From Methanobrevibacter sp. (GTDB lineage: Archaea; Methanobacteriota; Methanobacteria; Methanobacteriales; Methanobacteriaceae): a stretch of 40,379 nucleotides of DNA. The notes under the pieces were generated by a model. The model had not been told where the DNA came from, did no database searches, and worked only from the letters and a program-made list of their open reading frames with translations. The translations under genes and the position numbers were made by a program. How positions within the stretch are numbered: the first letter of the stretch is position 1; the number at the start of each line of letters is the position of its first letter. Below are positions 17,062 to 26,516 of this stretch, in pieces. Location of the stretch: assembly GCA_016838945.1 (NCBI GenBank), contig JADLKP010000003.1, positions 1-40,379 on the forward strand, given 5' to 3'.

Positions 17062-18096
17062 CTATTTTTCAATTCTTTCATAAGGGAAATATTCAAAATT
17101 ATGTTTTTTTACCTCTTCAATGACCTTCTCACGTTCCTCAGGATATTCCCTCAAATATCTCTGCATGAATCCTGATTGGCCTCTCATCAGGATTCTTAAA
17201 AACTTTTTATATTCCTTATCACTCTTTTTGACATTTAAATAACTTTCATTAATATCATCCATGACTTTTAAACGATCCAATACATTGAATTGGAAAGAAT
17301 ATTCCTGTCTTGAAATTGAACCTGACCTTCTAATCCTATAGTAAATGGCCTCTTCTGATTTGTCTACAAAATAAAACTCAAAATGATGCTTAGGATATAG
17401 CCTGGCATAATAAGAAACATCCACACCATTATTGATATTTGGATTGAAGTCCGTTGCCTTAACAGCCATTGTAGGAAGAATTTTGGCAGTGGTTATAATG
17501 CAAAGATCCGCCATGATGGATGGAGCACCTTCAACCACTCCAGAATCATTCATGTCAAAAGGAACAAGAAAAGACTCAATCTCTTCACCGGTTTCCTCAT
17601 CAATATCTATAAAATTAGACATTACAACCCTATTTGGCCCTATATGATTATAAAGAACCTCCAAATATTTTTCACTGATGAAGTCATCATCATCGAGAAA
17701 ACCAATATATTCCCTTTTAGCTATTCTTTTTCCAATATTTCTTGCATTGCACACTCCAGCCTCATTGGTATAAGTTAATGTAATGTTCATGTCTTGATTG
17801 TTTTTGGTGAAATCTGTTAATATGTCCATTGTGGAATCCATTACACCATTTACAACAAATATTACTTCAAACAGGTCTTTTGATAGAGTTTGCTTTTCTA
17901 AAGAATTCAAAATAGGAAGAATATGATTTTCTCCTTTATAACTAGGAATGACTACACTGATTCCCTTTTCCAATTCAGGAGACAATTCATTAATCTCATC
18001 CTTTAATTTCTTATTTTCCTTCTTTAATTGGCTTGTCTTATCTTTGTAATAATTATATTGATTACTTTTAGATAAAATTGAATTCTTTAATGACAT
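17062..18096 (-). CDS. GT2 family glycosyltransferase with N-terminal coiled coil
   Basis: N-terminal DKTSQLKKENKKLKDEINEL then GISVVIPSYKGENHILPILNSLEKQTLS, TYTNEAGVCNARNIGKRIAKREYIGFLDDDDFISEKYLE. Confidence 0.88.
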   Translation of the reverse strand: MSLKNSILSKSNQYNYYKDKTSQLKKENKKLKDEINELSPELEKGISVVIPSYKGENHILPILNSLEKQTLSKDLFEVIFVVNGVMDSTMDILTDFTKNNQDMNITLTYTNEAGVCNARNIGKRIAKREYIGFLDDDDFISEKYLEVLYNHIGPNRVVMSNFIDIDEETGEEIESFLVPFDMNDSGVVEGAPSIMADLCIITTAKILPTMAVKATDFNPNINNGVDVSYYARLYPKHHFEFYFVDKSEEAIYYRIRRSGSISRQEYSFQFNVLDRLKVMDDINESYLNVKKSDKEYKKFLRILMRGQSGFMQRYLREYPEEREKVIEEVKKHNFEYFPYERIEK

Positions 18097-18111
18097 TTTT
18101 CACCTGAACTA

Positions 18112-19236
18112 TTATTTTAATTTCCTAAGAGGCTTAGTAATTTTCCAAGACTTAGAGTTTAAGATTTCTTTATTCTTATCTTTAGCCTTATCCAAGTCCT
18201 TTTTAAGCTTCTTGTTTTCATTGCTTAAATCCTTGTTTTTCTTGGATAAGCTATTTACCTTTTTCTCCAATTCATAAATTTCCATTTTATAATTATAAGC
18301 TTCAAGAGAATCTGAATTTAAAATGGTTTCGGCCTTGAACCTGACATTTTTAGCAAGCAAATCATTATTTAAGTCTATGCCAGTTAATCTTTCCTTGGCT
18401 AAATCAAAGTATTCTTCAGGCCTGTCACGTATTTCATAAGTGACCCTGTTTATTACAAAATAATCAAATTCCTTTTTAAATTCCTCAAACAAACCCTCTT
18501 CCTTTAAAAAGTCCTCTATAATATCGATTATATAAAAAATGTCTTTATACCTTTTCAAACGCTTGTTTGAAATGGAATTTGGATTGTCTGTTCTATAATG
18601 GTATAGATATTCTGGAACAAATGATATTTTAGAGGCCTTAAGGATTGTCTTAACATGAAATGGAACATCATTATGATTTAAATTTTCAGGAAATGAAAAA
18701 TAATCCTTGCTATCTAAAAATTCTCTCCTGTATAATTTGTACCAAGGTGCAAATGGACCTTTAAAAGCGATTTTCTTATAATCATAGACATTAAACGTAA
18801 AATTGTTATAATCCTCATTGGGGAACTGTTTTTCCATATCAAGGTCTATATATTCAAAGAATTTATCATCCCTATACTGCTCGTATCTAAAAAGAACAAT
18901 GTCTGAATCGTTGCCTATTGCATTGGAGAAAGCTTTTTCCAATCCATCTTCAACTAAATAGTCATCTGCATCAAAAAAGTAAATATAATCCCCTGAAGCC
19001 ATATCCATAGCTTTGTTTCTTGCAATGCTTGATCCTTGATTTTCCTGACTATAAACGCAAAGGCGGGAATCTGAAGACTCCATTTCTCTTAAAATATTTA
19101 AGGTATTGTCACTGGAACCATCATCAATGGCAATAACTTCAATATCCTTAAAACTTTGATTTAAAATGCTCATAACTGATTCTTCAATATATTCTTCACA
19201 ATTGTACACAGGTATGATAACTGATATTTTAGTCAT
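18112..19236 (-). CDS. GT2 family glycosyltransferase with coiled coil and C-terminal NSKSWKITKPLRK tail
   Basis: ISVIIPVYNCEEYIEESVMSILNQSFKDIEVIAIDDGSSDNTLNIL, GSSIARNKAMDMASGDYIYFFDADDYL; C-terminal EKKVNSLSKKNKDLSNENKKLKKDLDKAKDKNKEILNSKSWKITKPLRKLK. Confidence 0.92.
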   Translation of the reverse strand: MTKISVIIPVYNCEEYIEESVMSILNQSFKDIEVIAIDDGSSDNTLNILREMESSDSRLCVYSQENQGSSIARNKAMDMASGDYIYFFDADDYLVEDGLEKAFSNAIGNDSDIVLFRYEQYRDDKFFEYIDLDMEKQFPNEDYNNFTFNVYDYKKIAFKGPFAPWYKLYRREFLDSKDYFSFPENLNHNDVPFHVKTILKASKISFVPEYLYHYRTDNPNSISNKRLKRYKDIFYIIDIIEDFLKEEGLFEEFKKEFDYFVINRVTYEIRDRPEEYFDLAKERLTGIDLNNDLLAKNVRFKAETILNSDSLEAYNYKMEIYELEKKVNSLSKKNKDLSNENKKLKKDLDKAKDKNKEILNSKSWKITKPLRKLK

Positions 19237-19573
19237 ATAAATCCCAAATAGTTCTTAAATTGAATGATTAACATATAAATTAAAAATCTATACTATTTAT
19301 AGATTTAATTAGATTATTATTTAAATATTGTTGAATTTCAATAAGATTTAAAAATCAATCCTTTTTTAAAAGAAATGGAATTAAAGAAAAACGTCCTTTT
19401 TTATTAAATATTATATAATAGTATCAATAAATATTAAAACATATTGTAAACTTTTGTAAATGAACTTTTGTAAAAAAAGTTTAAGCAAAAAGAACATATT
19501 AAAATTTTAAATTTTATAAAAAATCTCATAATTAAAAAGGCTAAAAATAATTAAAGGGGATTGGGAGGATTAA

Positions 19574-20578
19574 ATGATTCCAAAAGTAATGATAATTCTT
19601 GGAAGCGGATCTGATAAGGACATAGCAATGAAAGCTATTAAAATATTGGAAAAGCTCCAAATTTCATATAGTATAAAAGTTGCATCAGCACATAGAACCC
19701 ATGACAAAGTTAAAAAATTGGTTATAGATGCAACAAAAGAAGGTGTAGAAGTATTCATAGGAATTGCAGGATTGGCAGCTCACCTACCTGGTGCAATAGC
19801 TGCATACACCCACAGACCAGTTATTGGGGTTCCTGTTGATGGTGCAGTTGGTGGTCTTGATGCATTATATGCATGTGTGCAAATGCCCTTCCCTACAGCT
19901 GTAACTACCGTTGGAATCAATAGAGGAGATAATGCTGCAATACTTGCAGGGCAAATCATCGCAAGTTATGACGAAGCTGTTGCAGAAAGAATATCAGACC
20001 TTCGTGTTGAATATCAGAAAAAAGTTGAAAAAGGGGAAAAGGAAATTATAGAAAGCATTGAAGGTGAATTTTTCCAAAAAGACTTTTTAGCTGAAGAAAA
20101 TTATGAAAAAATCGAATTTGAGGAATTGGATGATACACCTGATGTAATGATACTTGCAGGAAGCTATTCAGATATGGAAATAGCTAAAAATGTGGCCATA
20201 TTACTTGAAAGAATGCAGATAGACTACAAACTTGATTATATTTCTCCAATAAGACATGCTAAGGACTTTGAATCTTACATGAGCAAAAGAAACAATGCAA
20301 AGTTATTCATAGCTATCAGTGGATTATCTGCTCTTGTAGCAGGATCTGTTGTTGCCCTTACCGAAAAGCCTGTAATAGGAGTTCCATGCTCTAAGAAATT
20401 AGAGGGCCAAGATGCTCTACTTACAATGGCAAACATGCCTCCAGGAGTACCTGTAGGAACAGTTGGAATCGATAATGGAAGAAATGCAGCAATTGTTGCA
20501 GGTGAAATCCTTGGAATATCCAATAAAAACATTGAAGGAAACCTAAAATGGATTAAATACAAAAATGCGGATTTATAA
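19574..20578 (+). CDS. purE: Phosphoribosylaminoimidazole carboxylase PurE, tandem-duplicated domain form
   Basis: Domain 1: PKVMIILGSGSDKDIAMKA..SAHRTHD..IGIAGLAAHLPGAIAAYTHRPVIGVPVD..VQMPFPTAVTTVGINRGDNAAILAGQI. Domain 2: PDVMILAGSYSDMEIAKN..SPIRHAK..IAISGLSALVAGSVVALTEKPVIGVPCS..ANMPPGVPVGTVGIDNGRNAAIVAGEI. Confidence 0.93.
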   Translation: MIPKVMIILGSGSDKDIAMKAIKILEKLQISYSIKVASAHRTHDKVKKLVIDATKEGVEVFIGIAGLAAHLPGAIAAYTHRPVIGVPVDGAVGGLDALYACVQMPFPTAVTTVGINRGDNAAILAGQIIASYDEAVAERISDLRVEYQKKVEKGEKEIIESIEGEFFQKDFLAEENYEKIEFEELDDTPDVMILAGSYSDMEIAKNVAILLERMQIDYKLDYISPIRHAKDFESYMSKRNNAKLFIAISGLSALVAGSVVALTEKPVIGVPCSKKLEGQDALLTMANMPPGVPVGTVGIDNGRNAAIVAGEILGISNKNIEGNLKWIKYKNADL

Positions 20579-20632
20579 CAATTATAAAAATCTCCTATAA
20601 GAATAATGACAAATAAAATGATGAGTGGTTTT

Positions 20633-21898
20633 ATGACTAAAGATATTATTAATGTGATTCAAATTGATAAAGAGGTAGATGCAGAATATGAAGCTGCAAA
20701 AATACTTCGTGAATACCCAAAGGAAACTGTAATGTTAAATAATGTGAAAGGATACGATATTCCTGTAGTGTCTGGAATATGCAATACCAGAGAGAAAATA
20801 GCTCAATCCCTCGGTTGTCAGGTTGATGAGATACTTTATAAAATTATTGATGGAATGAACAATCCTACCCCAGTCACAAAATTCATTGACTTGAAGGATG
20901 AATACAATAGCAAAAGAGTGGATTTAGGTAAAATCCCTATTCTAACTCATTATAAACGTGATGGGGGAGCATATATAACTGCAGGAGTTGTATTCGCTAA
21001 AGATCCTGAAACAGGTATTCAAAACGCTTCAATTCATAGAATGCTGGTTCTTGAAAAGAACAAATTGGCTATTCGTATCGTGCCAAGAAACCTTTATACC
21101 TATTTCCAAAAGGCAAAGGATATGGGCAAAGACTTGGACATTTCAATAGCTATTGGTATGGAACCTTCCATTCTTCTTGCTTGTACAACTTCAATACCAA
21201 TAGATGCTGATGAGATGGAAGTTGCAAACAGATTCAAAGATGGAAACCTTGAACTTGTAAGCTGTAAAAATGGTATTAAAGTTCCAGAGGCCGACATAAT
21301 CTTCGAAGGAAAAATCCTAATAGATGAAACCGCTCCTGAAGGTCCATTTGTAGACTTGACCGACACTTATGATTATGTGAGAGAGGAACCTGTAATAAAA
21401 TTAAGCAAGATGTACATTAAAAAGGAAAATCCAATGTACCATGCAATCTTGCCTGCAGGATTCGAGCATAAATTGCTTCAAGGTATGCCACAGGAACCAA
21501 GAATATTCTCTGCAGTGAAAAATACCGTTCCTACCGTACAGAATGTAGTGCTAACAGAAGGAGGCTGCTGTTGGTTACATGCAGCTGTTTCAGTTAAAAA
21601 GCAGACTGAAGGAGATGGAAAAAACATAATTATGGCTGCACTTGCTGCACATCCATCATTAAAGCATGTGGTGGTTGTAGATGAAGATGTGAACATTTTC
21701 GACCCACAGGATATTGAATATGCAATAGCCACAAGAGTTAAAGGTGATGATGATATAATTATCGTGCCTAAAGCAAGAGGTTCCTCTTTAGATCCAAAAG
21801 CTTCTGAAATTGATGGAACAACCACTAAAGTTGGTGTGGATGCTACCAAATCAATTTTAGAGCCTGAAAAATTCGAAAGAGTTAGTTTTAGTGAATAA
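20633..21898 (+). CDS. UbiD-family decarboxylase; candidate archaeal anhydromevalonate phosphate decarboxylase
   Basis: [119 protein letters not shown] track starts at 20606; MTKDIIN at 20633 is an alternative start. Confidence 0.87.
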   Translation: MTKDIINVIQIDKEVDAEYEAAKILREYPKETVMLNNVKGYDIPVVSGICNTREKIAQSLGCQVDEILYKIIDGMNNPTPVTKFIDLKDEYNSKRVDLGKIPILTHYKRDGGAYITAGVVFAKDPETGIQNASIHRMLVLEKNKLAIRIVPRNLYTYFQKAKDMGKDLDISIAIGMEPSILLACTTSIPIDADEMEVANRFKDGNLELVSCKNGIKVPEADIIFEGKILIDETAPEGPFVDLTDTYDYVREEPVIKLSKMYIKKENPMYHAILPAGFEHKLLQGMPQEPRIFSAVKNTVPTVQNVVLTEGGCCWLHAAVSVKKQTEGDGKNIIMAALAAHPSLKHVVVVDEDVNIFDPQDIEYAIATRVKGDDDIIIVPKARGSSLDPKASEIDGTTTKVGVDATKSILEPEKFERVSFSE

Positions 21899-21995
21899 AT
21901 AATGTTTAAATTAATTGTTAAATTGTTAGTTTTAGTGAAAATTATATTTCTAATTAATGTATATGTGAACCTTGTGATATTTATTAGGTGAAATA

Positions 21996-22964
21996 ATGGA
22001 AAAAGTAGGTGTTATAGGAGCTGGAAGTTTAGGAACTGCCCTAGCTCAAACAATTTCTGAAAATGTTGAAGAGGTTTATTTGCATCTAAGGAGAGAGGAG
22101 ATAAAAGATGCGATAAATGAAACCGGATACAACAGCGAGTACTATCCCAATACAAAATTGAAGGACAATATAATTGCAACTACTGACTTGAATGATTTGA
22201 AAGATTGCACTATCATATTTTTAGCAATACCATCATCTGCCTTTAGAACATGCCTAGAAAGTCTAAAAGGATTGGTTAAAGATGATGTGATCCTTGTTAC
22301 AACTGCAAAGGGAATAGAATATCCTTCATTGAAAAGCATGGGTAAAATCATAGAGGAATACTTTGATGATAACTATGTAGCATTGTCTGGACCTAATTTT
22401 GCATCTGAAATAGTATTGAACCTTGCAACAGTTTCAAACATTGCATCAAAAAGCAGTGAAAATTCTAAAAGAGTTAAATCCGTATTGGCAACTCCACAGT
22501 TTAAGGTAAAAATCATCGATGATGTCATCGGCCTTGAAATTTGCGGTGTCGTTAAAAACATCAATGCAATAGCTAATGGTATCTGTGAAGGAATGAATAT
22601 CAATGAAAATGCAAGATTTGCTGTTTTGACAAAAGGCTTTGACGAGACAAAAAATATCCTAGGAAAAATTGGAGGCCAGGAATCCACTGCCGGAGAGTAT
22701 TGTGGATTTGGAGATCTGGTAATGACTTCAACATCTCTGGAAAGTAGAAATCATACACTTGGTATGCTATACGGTCAAAGACTTATAGTTGATGAAAAGG
22801 CAAGTGGAATAGTCTTTGAAGGTAAAAATTCAATTATGGCAATAAAGGACATTTGCGACAAAAACAATATTGAAAGCGTTACAGTCAATTTCGTTTATGA
22901 TGTTATCGTTAGGCAGATAAAACCAACAATAGCTTTTAACAGCTTATGGGAAAAAATAGAATAA
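21996..22964 (+). CDS. gpsA: NAD(P)-dependent sn-glycerol-3-phosphate dehydrogenase (bacterial GpsA type)
   Basis: VGVIGAGSLGTALAQTISEN, FLAIPSSAFR, TTAKGIEYPS, ALSGPNFASEI, GLEICGVVKNINAIANGICEGMNINENARFAVLTKGFDE, GEYCGFGDLVMTSTSLESRN. Confidence 0.88.
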   Translation: MEKVGVIGAGSLGTALAQTISENVEEVYLHLRREEIKDAINETGYNSEYYPNTKLKDNIIATTDLNDLKDCTIIFLAIPSSAFRTCLESLKGLVKDDVILVTTAKGIEYPSLKSMGKIIEEYFDDNYVALSGPNFASEIVLNLATVSNIASKSSENSKRVKSVLATPQFKVKIIDDVIGLEICGVVKNINAIANGICEGMNINENARFAVLTKGFDETKNILGKIGGQESTAGEYCGFGDLVMTSTSLESRNHTLGMLYGQRLIVDEKASGIVFEGKNSIMAIKDICDKNNIESVTVNFVYDVIVRQIKPTIAFNSLWEKIE

Positions 22965-22992
22965 AGTTAGAGTTAAAGAAAGGAGAAATTAT

Positions 22993-25617
22993 ATGGTTAA
23001 ATTTTCAATAGTCATTCCTGTTTATAATTCTGGAAAATATCTTAAGGAATGTTTAGACAGCATCATAAACCAAACATTTAAGGATATTGAAATAATCTGT
23101 ATAGATGATGGCTCTACAGACAATTCCCTAAGCATATTAAAGGCATATGAAGAAAAGGACAATCGCATCAAAGTTTATTCTCTAGAAAACAAGGGAGTGG
23201 GTGCAGCAAGAAACTATGGTATGGAACTTGCTAAAGGAGAATACATCAACTTTCTCGACAGTGACGATAAATTATCATCCAATGCTTTAAAGGCTGTGAA
23301 CAAATTCTTTGAAAACAATGAAGACATTGATGTTATTGCCATACCTATACTCTTTTTCAGTGAATACAATCATGAACTAAACTATAAATTCAATTTGGAA
23401 GAGGATTCAAGAGCAATAGACTTGAATAAAAACTATGAAGCTATTCAGGCATCTGTAAGTTCTTCCTTTATTAAAGCTGATTCCATAGGAGATTTAAGAT
23501 TCAATGAAGAATTATCCTACAATGAAGATTTGATATTCATCAATAAGCTTCTGCTTGAAACCAAGAAAATAGGCTTGGTTAAAGATGCAGCATACTTCTT
23601 TAGAAGAGGCAATGAAAACTCATTGACAAACACTGCAAAGGGCAGAAAGAAATTTTTTGTCTACAGATTAAAATGTTTAAGGGAACTTATCGATTATGCA
23701 TTAGAAAAAGATGGTGCTGTTCCTAAATTCATACAAGGCATAATTACATACAGTCTAAAGTCATTTGAATCCATAGCTGATTTACCTGAAATTTTATCAA
23801 AGGAAGAAATTGATGAATTTTGGGAAATCCTATACGATGTTTTGGATTACATTGATGAAGACATTCTTACACACCCCCAAATAATCGGTCCAAAAATAGA
23901 TTATTTCGGTGATTTCCTGGTTTACTTAAAAAATAGAAGGGATTTCCGTATTGAAAAAGATGAAGAAAACTTCACTTGCTTGAAAACAGGTAATTATACA
24001 ATCAATAGACTTGAAAAACATAGAATATTCTTTGACATTATAGAACTTAAAGATGGATTTTTAAACCTATGTGGAAATTATGTCAGCTCTTGCAAAAAGG
24101 ATGTTTTAAGTATAGAAGCAATTAAAGTTCATAAAGGTAAAAAAGAAAGGTTTATTGGAAAATATGTTGAATATCCTAAAACCCCTCGTGAAACAAGAAG
24201 ATTGCTAGGTATTGACTGGAGATTTGACTATGGTTTTGAATTCAAGATACCTATTGACAAAAAAGGAGAAACAAAAATCAATTTCCATATGATTCTTGAT
24301 GAAGATGGCAATAAGGTGCTTATGAAAAACAATATCACATTCAGGAAATTTGCAGAAATATCAAGATTCAGCCATTACTACATTAGAAATTCACAATTAT
24401 TGGCTGCTGTTAACAACTCTTTCCTTATAATGCCATATAGTGCTAAAAAGGCCTTGCGTTATGAATTGACATCTATAAAATCCATGCTTATCAAAAGACC
24501 TAAATACTGGGTAAGGTCAATTTCCTACAGATTATTGTACTTGCTGTCCAGGCCAATAATGAAAAACAAAAAAATCTATTTATTTATGGATAGAAGAGAC
24601 AACACAGGAGACAATGGAGAGCATTTATTCAGATATGCTGCAGATCAAAATGATGGAATTTCAAAATATTTCGCATTGGAAAAGGATTGCAAAGAATTTA
24701 AAAAGCTTAAAAAGGAATATGGAAAGAAAATTCTTAGTTTTGGTTCAGTTAAACATAAATTTATCTACATGTTTACAGAAAAGGTAATCTCTTCACAGGG
24801 TTATAAAAATCATTTGAATCCCTTTGCAGACCTAAATCTAAAATTGGTTCAGGGCATTTCCTCTCCACCTGTTTATTTCCTGCAGCATGGTGTCGGTAAG
24901 TATGATATGCGAAGTTGGCTTAGAAAGTATGACATTAACTTTTCACTCATATTGACAGTTTCAGACTTGGATCAGGAGGCCTTTGTCAAAACATACAATT
25001 ATGATGAGGAAATCATTCAGGAATTGGGTTTTCCAAGATTTGACAATTTGACAAATGAAAACCTTAAAAAGGAAATAGTAGTCATACCTACTTGGAGAAA
25101 GGGAATCAGAGATGAAGAAGACTTTTTAAGTTCTGAATACTTTATGAGATGGAATAATTTATTGAATGATGAGAGATTGATTGAATCTGCCAATGAAAAG
25201 GGTTATAAAATTGTTTTCAAGCCTCATCCAAATTCAATGAAATTTTTGCATTTGTTCAATACTGACAATGTGGAAGTTGATACATATAGAAGATTCCATG
25301 ATATCTTATGTGAATCTGCCTTAATGATTACTGATTATTCATCTGTCAATTTTGATTTCGCATACCTTAAAAAGCCAATAATCTATTATCAATATGGAAA
25401 TGATTACCACTTTGAAGGAGATTCCTTAATTGATGACGATAAAAGTACTTTTGGTGCCATTGAAAAAGATGAAGATGAATTGATTGATAAAGCCATTGAA
25501 TATATTGATAACGATTGTAAAATGGAAGAGGAATATATTGAAAAGGTTGATGGATTCTTTAAATATACTGATAAAAACAATTGCAAGCGTGTTTATGATT
25601 GGATCTTAAAACACTAA
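22993..25617 (+). CDS. Fusion: N-terminal GT2 glycosyltransferase + accessory domain + C-terminal CDP-glycerol glycerophosphotransferase (TagF-like)
   Basis: N-terminal FSIVIPVYNSGKYLKECLDSIINQTFKDIEIICIDDGSTDNSLSIL; C-terminal KVISSQGYKNHLNPF, YFLQHGVGKYD, FKPHPNSMKFL, LMITDYSSVNFDFAYLKKPIIYYQYG. Confidence 0.92.
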   Translation: MVKFSIVIPVYNSGKYLKECLDSIINQTFKDIEIICIDDGSTDNSLSILKAYEEKDNRIKVYSLENKGVGAARNYGMELAKGEYINFLDSDDKLSSNALKAVNKFFENNEDIDVIAIPILFFSEYNHELNYKFNLEEDSRAIDLNKNYEAIQASVSSSFIKADSIGDLRFNEELSYNEDLIFINKLLLETKKIGLVKDAAYFFRRGNENSLTNTAKGRKKFFVYRLKCLRELIDYALEKDGAVPKFIQGIITYSLKSFESIADLPEILSKEEIDEFWEILYDVLDYIDEDILTHPQIIGPKIDYFGDFLVYLKNRRDFRIEKDEENFTCLKTGNYTINRLEKHRIFFDIIELKDGFLNLCGNYVSSCKKDVLSIEAIKVHKGKKERFIGKYVEYPKTPRETRRLLGIDWRFDYGFEFKIPIDKKGETKINFHMILDEDGNKVLMKNNITFRKFAEISRFSHYYIRNSQLLAAVNNSFLIMPYSAKKALRYELTSIKSMLIKRPKYWVRSISYRLLYLLSRPIMKNKKIYLFMDRRDNTGDNGEHLFRYAADQNDGISKYFALEKDCKEFKKLKKEYGKKILSFGSVKHKFIYMFTEKVISSQGYKNHLNPFADLNLKLVQGISSPPVYFLQHGVGKYDMRSWLRKYDINFSLILTVSDLDQEAFVKTYNYDEEIIQELGFPRFDNLTNENLKKEIVVIPTWRKGIRDEEDFLSSEYFMRWNNLLNDERLIESANEKGYKIVFKPHPNSMKFLHLFNTDNVEVDTYRRFHDILCESALMITDYSSVNFDFAYLKKPIIYYQYGNDYHFEGDSLIDDDKSTFGAIEKDEDELIDKAIEYIDNDCKMEEEYIEKVDGFFKYTDKNNCKRVYDWILKH

Positions 25618-25685
25618 ATAATTACTAAAAATAAGTGTATGACTGAATCTTAAAACATTGAAAAAAAAATAATAATTACTAAAAA
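25591..25685. repeat. ~44-bp direct duplication spanning the 3' end of the GT2-TagF gene
   Basis: gtttatgattggatcttaaaacactaaataattactaaaaa (25591-) and gtgtatgactgaatcttaaaacattgaaaaaaaaataataattactaaaaa (25635-25685). Confidence 0.8.
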
Positions 25686-25706
25686 TTACTTAAAAAGAGG
25701 AATAAA

Positions 25707-26474
25707 ATGATTGGTGTGATATTGGCTGCTGGAATGGGTATAAGATTAATGCCACTTACAAAAGACATTCCAAAGGCTTTACTGAAAATTAACGACATGA
25801 CTTTAGTTGAAAGAATGATTAAAAACTGCATTGATGCAGGAATAAGTAAATTCATAGTAGTTGTAGGATATAACAGAGACAAGGTCATTGATTTATGTCC
25901 TGAATTGGAGGAAAAGTATGACATTGAAATAATGGCCGTCATTAACGAAAAGTATGATGTCACCAACACTTCCGTATCAACTTATCTTGCAAGCAAATAT
26001 ATAGAGGAAAATGATTTGGATGACTTCATTTTAGTTAATGGAGATAATGTAGTTGACCCTGAAATCATAAAAAGATTGGCTAAATCCATCAATACTGGAA
26101 TGATAATCGATAACTTTAAGGAACTGAATGAAGAATCATTTAAATTGATTATTGATGATGAATCCTTCAATGAAGATAAAACAATAGCTAACGGTAAAAT
26201 AAATTCAATTGGAAAAGGACTGGACATCCCATCTTCAACAGGGGAATTTATTGGTGTTTCTAAAGTTAAGGCTGATGATGTTGCAGAATTCAATAGAATT
26301 TTAGAGGGATTGATTGAAGAGGACCCTCAAAATTACTATGATTTTGCATATAAGGATTTAAGTCTTATTAAGACCATTGATTTCGTATTGACAAATGGAC
26401 TCAAATGGACTGAAATAGATGATCACACCGATTGGGAAAATGCCCAATTTCTCGTCAAGGAACTTGAAGGCTAA
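25707..26474 (+). CDS. Nucleotidyltransferase family protein (sugar-phosphate / LicC-like cytidylyltransferase type)
   Basis: GVILAAGMGIRLMPLTKDIPKALLKINDMTLVERMIKNCIDAGISKFIVVVGYNRDKV; NEKYDVTNTSVSTYLASKYI; LVNGDNVVDPEII. Confidence 0.85.
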   Translation: MIGVILAAGMGIRLMPLTKDIPKALLKINDMTLVERMIKNCIDAGISKFIVVVGYNRDKVIDLCPELEEKYDIEIMAVINEKYDVTNTSVSTYLASKYIEENDLDDFILVNGDNVVDPEIIKRLAKSINTGMIIDNFKELNEESFKLIIDDESFNEDKTIANGKINSIGKGLDIPSSTGEFIGVSKVKADDVAEFNRILEGLIEEDPQNYYDFAYKDLSLIKTIDFVLTNGLKWTEIDDHTDWENAQFLVKELEG

Positions 26475-26516
26475 TCGATATTGAAAAATATCCAAATAAT
26501 CCAAAAAGGTAGAAAT

